DNA of 63,548 bases from the IMG/VR virus record IMGVR_UViG_3300046167_000466, positions 1-63,548 of that record; one strand, 5' to 3'. Below the pieces are notes generated by a model. The model ran no database searches. It saw only the letters and a list, made by a program, of their open reading frames with translations, and had not been told where the DNA came from. Source of the DNA: a virus. Shown one piece after another: positions 60,985 to 63,548 of this stretch (position 1 is the stretch's first letter; the number at the start of each line of letters is the position of its first letter). Position numbers and translations under genes: made by a program.

Positions 60985-61370
60985 TTTTTTTCTTGTTTGT
61001 AAGCGTCTTTTTCCCACTCTAAATCAGAAGGATCTCCTTCTTTAATCTTTTTACCAGCGCTAGCCAACATACCATTGTCTAGTCTTTCATACACGCGAGC
61101 AGGTGAACGAGTGTCTTTTTTCCAGGTAACCATGTTATCATCGTAGTCCAACTTGTTCTGAAGCATCTGTTCATGATGTATATTTTCATGATCTATAGAG
61201 TCTTTCTTTTCTTTCTCACTGGCGTTCTTATCCACAAAAGTAGTACGATCCCTATTAGCTTCGGCTATAACCCCAGGCTCTAATTTTTTTTCAAACACAG
61301 GTCTACCAAATTCAGATAGCTCCTCGTTGATGCCAAATACCTCGCCTTTAGATTTAAGCTTAAATGCCAT
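60981..61370 (-). CDS. Small protein with HExxH zinc-protease motif
   Basis: The gene encodes 129 residues: MAFKLKSKGEVFGINEELSE, then SIDHENIHHEQMLQNKLDYD, DNMVTWKKDTRSPARVYERL. H-E-N-I-H matches HExxH, with a downstream Asp/Glu-rich segment as possible third ligand. Related proteins in marine phages share the H-E-x-x-H-H-x-Q-M block (recalled). Activity is unproven. A role in capsid maturation is one option. Its stop and start overlap its neighbours. Confidence 0.75.
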   Translation of the reverse strand: MAFKLKSKGEVFGINEELSEFGRPVFEKKLEPGVIAEANRDRTTFVDKNASEKEKKDSIDHENIHHEQMLQNKLDYDDNMVTWKKDTRSPARVYERLDNGMLASAGKKIKEGDPSDLEWEKDAYKQEKK

Positions 61371-61612
61371 TATTTCCCGTAATATCCTTTTTTATAATTT
61401 TTTCCGGGAGCAGACTTTCCTTCTTTAGCCGCAATAGCACTTACAATTTCTTTAGGTAAGTTAGCTTTTTGCTTAGCAGTTTGCTTAGCTGGTGACCCGC
61501 ATCCGCATCCCTTGCTTGATCCTCCTTCTACTTTACCTACGTTTAGCAATGGCTCCTTGATACCTCCTTTGGTACCTTTTTGAATTTTAGCTGTAATTGG
61601 TGTTAAGTTCAT
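61370..61612 (-). CDS. Small Cys-rich protein with P-I-T N-terminus
   Basis: The gene encodes 80 residues: MNLTPITAKIQKGTKGGIKE, PLLNVGKVEGGSSKGCGCGS and a Lys-rich end. It is one of four late proteins with the P-I-T-x-[KR] start. Short, basic and probably disordered, it could be packaged in the virion. Its stop overlaps the metallopeptidase-like gene's start (TAATG). Confidence 0.72.
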   Translation of the reverse strand: MNLTPITAKIQKGTKGGIKEPLLNVGKVEGGSSKGCGCGSPAKQTAKQKANLPKEIVSAIAAKEGKSAPGKNYKKGYYGK

Positions 61613-61613
61613 G

Positions 61614-62054
61614 TTATCTTTCTTTATCGTTAATCATATCGTCAATAGCTTTGTTATAAACTTTATCCGTATATGTTTTATTTTTATAAAATGTACTTCT
61701 CTCAGATGTTGGCAAATCCTCTTCTGCTAACATTATTCTGTATATTCTTTTAATTAGTAGCTTACACTTATTTGATGTTTTATAAACAGCGTACTTAGAC
61801 GTAGTGCGGTTTCTTTCTTTAAATACATCAATCCAACCGTTTCTTCTTAAGCGTTCCCACCGGTTTTTATCCCAGCTGTAAGTATAAACACCGTTAATAA
61901 AATCATTACGTGTAAAAAGCTTTTTGCAATCTAAATAAATAAGTAGTTCTAAATCAGCATCTTTTAAATTGTAAGTTTTACAGACCCACCTTCTGATAAG
62001 CCTGTAATACTTTAACAAATTCATATCCTGCAAGTCTTGCCCGCTTAGTCTCAT
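61614..62054 (-). CDS. Putative winged-helix protein after GroES
   Basis: The gene encodes 146 residues from ATG 62054, which overlaps the GroES stop (ATGA); an upstream ATG at 62108 lies inside GroES. Sequence LSGQDLQDMNLLKYYRLIRR, DLELLIYLDCKKLFTRNDFI, WDKNRWERLRRNGWIDVFKE has the layout of MarR-like winged helices (recognition region about 60-85). It may be a late regulator or have another DNA role. Translational coupling to GroES is clear. Confidence 0.72.
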   Translation of the reverse strand: MRLSGQDLQDMNLLKYYRLIRRWVCKTYNLKDADLELLIYLDCKKLFTRNDFINGVYTYSWDKNRWERLRRNGWIDVFKERNRTTSKYAVYKTSNKCKLLIKRIYRIMLAEEDLPTSERSTFYKNKTYTDKVYNKAIDDMINDKER

Positions 62055-62308
62055 TCTATAAGTACTATATCTGAGATTTTTAACACATAATACAAATGAT
62101 CGTTCCATTCAATACCATGCCCGGCGTGCTTATCATACCTAACAAGATCTCCGTCTTGTAGTATATCTATTTGGTCACCTATACTAATGACCCTGCCTTT
62201 AACGTAACGTACGTCTTTATTTTGCTTTTCAGTAAGTTCTAATCCGCCTACTTTTGACGGCTCCTCTTTTATCTTGTCTACAATTACAAAGTGATTTATT
62301 GCTTTCAT
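62051..62308 (-). CDS. groES: Co-chaperonin GroES
   Basis: The gene encodes 85 residues, a little shorter than the usual 95-97. It has KAINHFVIVDKIKEEPSKVG, the mobile-loop region KVGGLELTEKQ, KGRVISIGDQIDILQDGDLV and the roof-like end YYVLKISDIVLIE. It overlaps the groEL stop by four bases (ATGA), so the pair is translationally coupled, with groEL first rather than groES first as in most bacteria. It should cap the GroEL ring of the same phage. Confidence 0.88.
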   Translation of the reverse strand: MKAINHFVIVDKIKEEPSKVGGLELTEKQNKDVRYVKGRVISIGDQIDILQDGDLVRYDKHAGHGIEWNDHLYYVLKISDIVLIE

Positions 62309-63548
62309 GCTAATCGTTTATTACTGATTATACAATCGGCAGATATAATTGTATTAACAACACTCACTGCGTTTTTTAAAGCTGTTTTTGTAACTAACAC
62401 TGGATCTATAATCCCAGCTTTGATCATATTAACATCTTTACCCGTTTTAACATCTATACCTCTATTTTTGATTTGAGGATACACCACAGGCATATTGGCA
62501 TTTTCTAATATAGTTTCATATGGCGATCTTATCGCTTCTAACAATATTTCTTCACCTTTGTTTTTAGCTTTTACTAATGTAGAGGCATTTAACAAAGCAA
62601 CTCCGCCTCCAGGAACTATACCTTCTTTATAAGCAGCTTTTGTCGCATATATCGCGTCTTCGATGCGATCTTTCTTTTCTTTAAGCTCAACCTTAGAATC
62701 CGCTCCAACATATATTATACCGACTTGTCCGGTTAACATTGATAAGCGTTGCTCTAATTTTTTCTTAAAAAATGGATTGGTTTCTTCGGCTATTTGCTTT
62801 TCAACATCCATTATTCTTAATGCAACCTCTTCATTTGCTTCGGCTACTTGCAGAACAGTGTTTTTATCGTCTGTAACAGCTTTAAACGCTTTGCCTAATA
62901 CATCAGGGTCTATGAGATCTAAATCGTCCCCTAACTCTTCGTTTATTATATTAGCACCAGTAAGTATTGCTAGATCTTCAAGCGTCTGCTGCTTAGTTGG
63001 CCCAAAGCCAGGTAAATCAACTATATTTACTTTTATATTGCCTTTTACTTTATTGGCTAATAATGTTTGATACGGTTGTTGATCCATATCCGCTACTATC
63101 AGTAAGCTACGCTTATTTTTTATAACATGCTCAAGCACATTTTGTATTCTACGTATATTTGGTATAGGTGAAGATACTATAAGAACATATGGATCTTCTA
63201 ATGTAGCTGTACCTTTATTTTTATCCGTAGATAAATGCTGCGATTTTAATCCACTGTCAAATTGTACGCCATCAACAAACTCAACATAAGTTTCGTTTGT
63301 ATCAGACTCTTCCATTAGAACGACTCCATTTTTTCCAACTTTTTCATAAGCTTGTCCAATTTTATCTCCAAGCTCTGTGTCGTTGTTGCATGAAATACTA
63401 GCAACTTGCTTAAGCATGTCACCTTTAATTTCAATACTGGCTTTATTAAGATAAACCATAACTTTTTCAGCGCCACTAGTAATGCCACTTTTAAGCTCTC
63501 TAACTTCTTCTTCATTTAAGTGCTTATTAACTGTTTTAAGTAAAGAAT
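62305..63548 (-). CDS. groEL: Chaperonin GroEL, C-terminal part (open at the contig end)
   Basis: This is the 3' part of the chaperonin gene begun at 606-1; the last 296 bases duplicate the window start. Visible blocks are GKNGVVLMEESDTNETYVEF, DGVQFDSGLKSQHLSTDKNK, IEDAIYATKAAYKEGIVPGG and GVALLNASTL, which are standard GroEL equatorial and intermediate elements, with the Asp of IEDA matching catalytic Asp398. It ends ...CIISNKRLA without the usual Gly-Gly-Met tail. The stop TGA overlaps the groES start. Confidence 0.93.
   Translation of the reverse strand, partial: SLLKTVNKHLNEEEVRELKSGITSGAEKVMVYLNKASIEIKGDMLKQVASISCNNDTELGDKIGQAYEKVGKNGVVLMEESDTNETYVEFVDGVQFDSGLKSQHLSTDKNKGTATLEDPYVLIVSSPIPNIRRIQNVLEHVIKNKRSLLIVADMDQQPYQTLLANKVKGNIKVNIVDLPGFGPTKQQTLEDLAILTGANIINEELGDDLDLIDPDVLGKAFKAVTDDKNTVLQVAEANEEVALRIMDVEKQIAEETNPFFKKKLEQRLSMLTGQVGIIYVGADSKVELKEKKDRIEDAIYATKAAYKEGIVPGGGVALLNASTLVKAKNKGEEILLEAIRSPYETILENANMPVVYPQIKNRGIDVKTGKDVNMIKAGIIDPVLVTKTALKNAVSVVNTIISADCIISNKRLA
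63253..63548. repeat. Terminal direct repeat, right copy
   Basis: This stretch is identical to bases 1-296. See the left copy: joining the two closes the circle and makes one intact groEL. Confidence 0.97.

Noticed and set aside
1-63548. CRISPR array, integrase, transposase, repressor
   Set aside because: No spaced direct repeats, tyrosine/serine recombinase motifs, IS ends or CI-like genes were seen; the phage looks strictly lytic.

Overview
This window is an essentially complete genome of a lytic, tailed (podovirus-like) bacteriophage. The first 296 bases are repeated exactly as the last 296 bases (63253-63548), so the contig closes into a circle of 63,252 bp. The ends fall inside a phage groEL gene, so the cut looks like an assembly break in a circular or circularly permuted molecule rather than physical DNA ends. 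The terminase, portal and tail-nozzle proteins look like those of crAss-like phages. Genes are AT-rich and start after A/T-rich leaders with no Shine-Dalgarno sequence, which is typical of Bacteroidota. Several small late proteins resemble families known from marine phages. The best guess is a marine Bacteroidota (probably flavobacterial) phage related to Crassvirales; host and habitat are inferences.

The genome has two arms. The early/replication arm is on the plus strand (about 8.34-28.57 kb). It opens with about 25 very small ORFs (8.4-15.3 kb), grouped behind ten copies of a previously unassigned three-part promoter-like motif. A GC-richer structured non-coding stretch with a tRNA-like 3' end lies at 12.6-13.1 kb. 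Next come DNA ligase, an HTH protein, a sigma-70-like factor, the Erf-type annealase / PD-(D/E)XK exonuclease / SSB recombination set, a T7-type primase-helicase, and nucleotide enzymes (ThyA, a GIY-YIG-like/MazG fusion, a second MazG-like protein, class I ribonucleotide reductase). I found no DNA polymerase, RNA polymerase, integrase or repressor, so replication and transcription should use host polymerases, with transcription redirected by the phage sigma factor.

The late arm is on the minus strand and runs from 8.04 kb down through the contig break and on to 28.57 kb. In order of transcription it encodes a small basic protein, two large tail fibres (one with an S74 self-cleaving chaperone domain, one with YadA-like repeats), two small proteins, GroEL, GroES, a winged-helix protein, a cluster of small basic virion-type proteins, a 3-TM holin, a protein made of two GroES-like halves, a possible small terminase, TerL, portal, scaffold-like protein, major capsid protein, two adaptor/ring proteins, the tail nozzle, a VWA/cadherin-like protein, other structural proteins, and three ejection-type proteins. 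The last of these is a 2940-residue polypeptide with zinc-protease and HAD-phosphatase motifs. The arm ends with a second holin candidate and an M15 endolysin, whose stop codon overlaps that of nrdA at the convergent junction.

The points most worth following up are the early promoter family and its possible link to the sigma factor, the tRNA-like RNA, the chaperonin set, a shared N-terminal P-I-T motif on four small late proteins, the giant ejected protein, and the VWA/cadherin virion protein.
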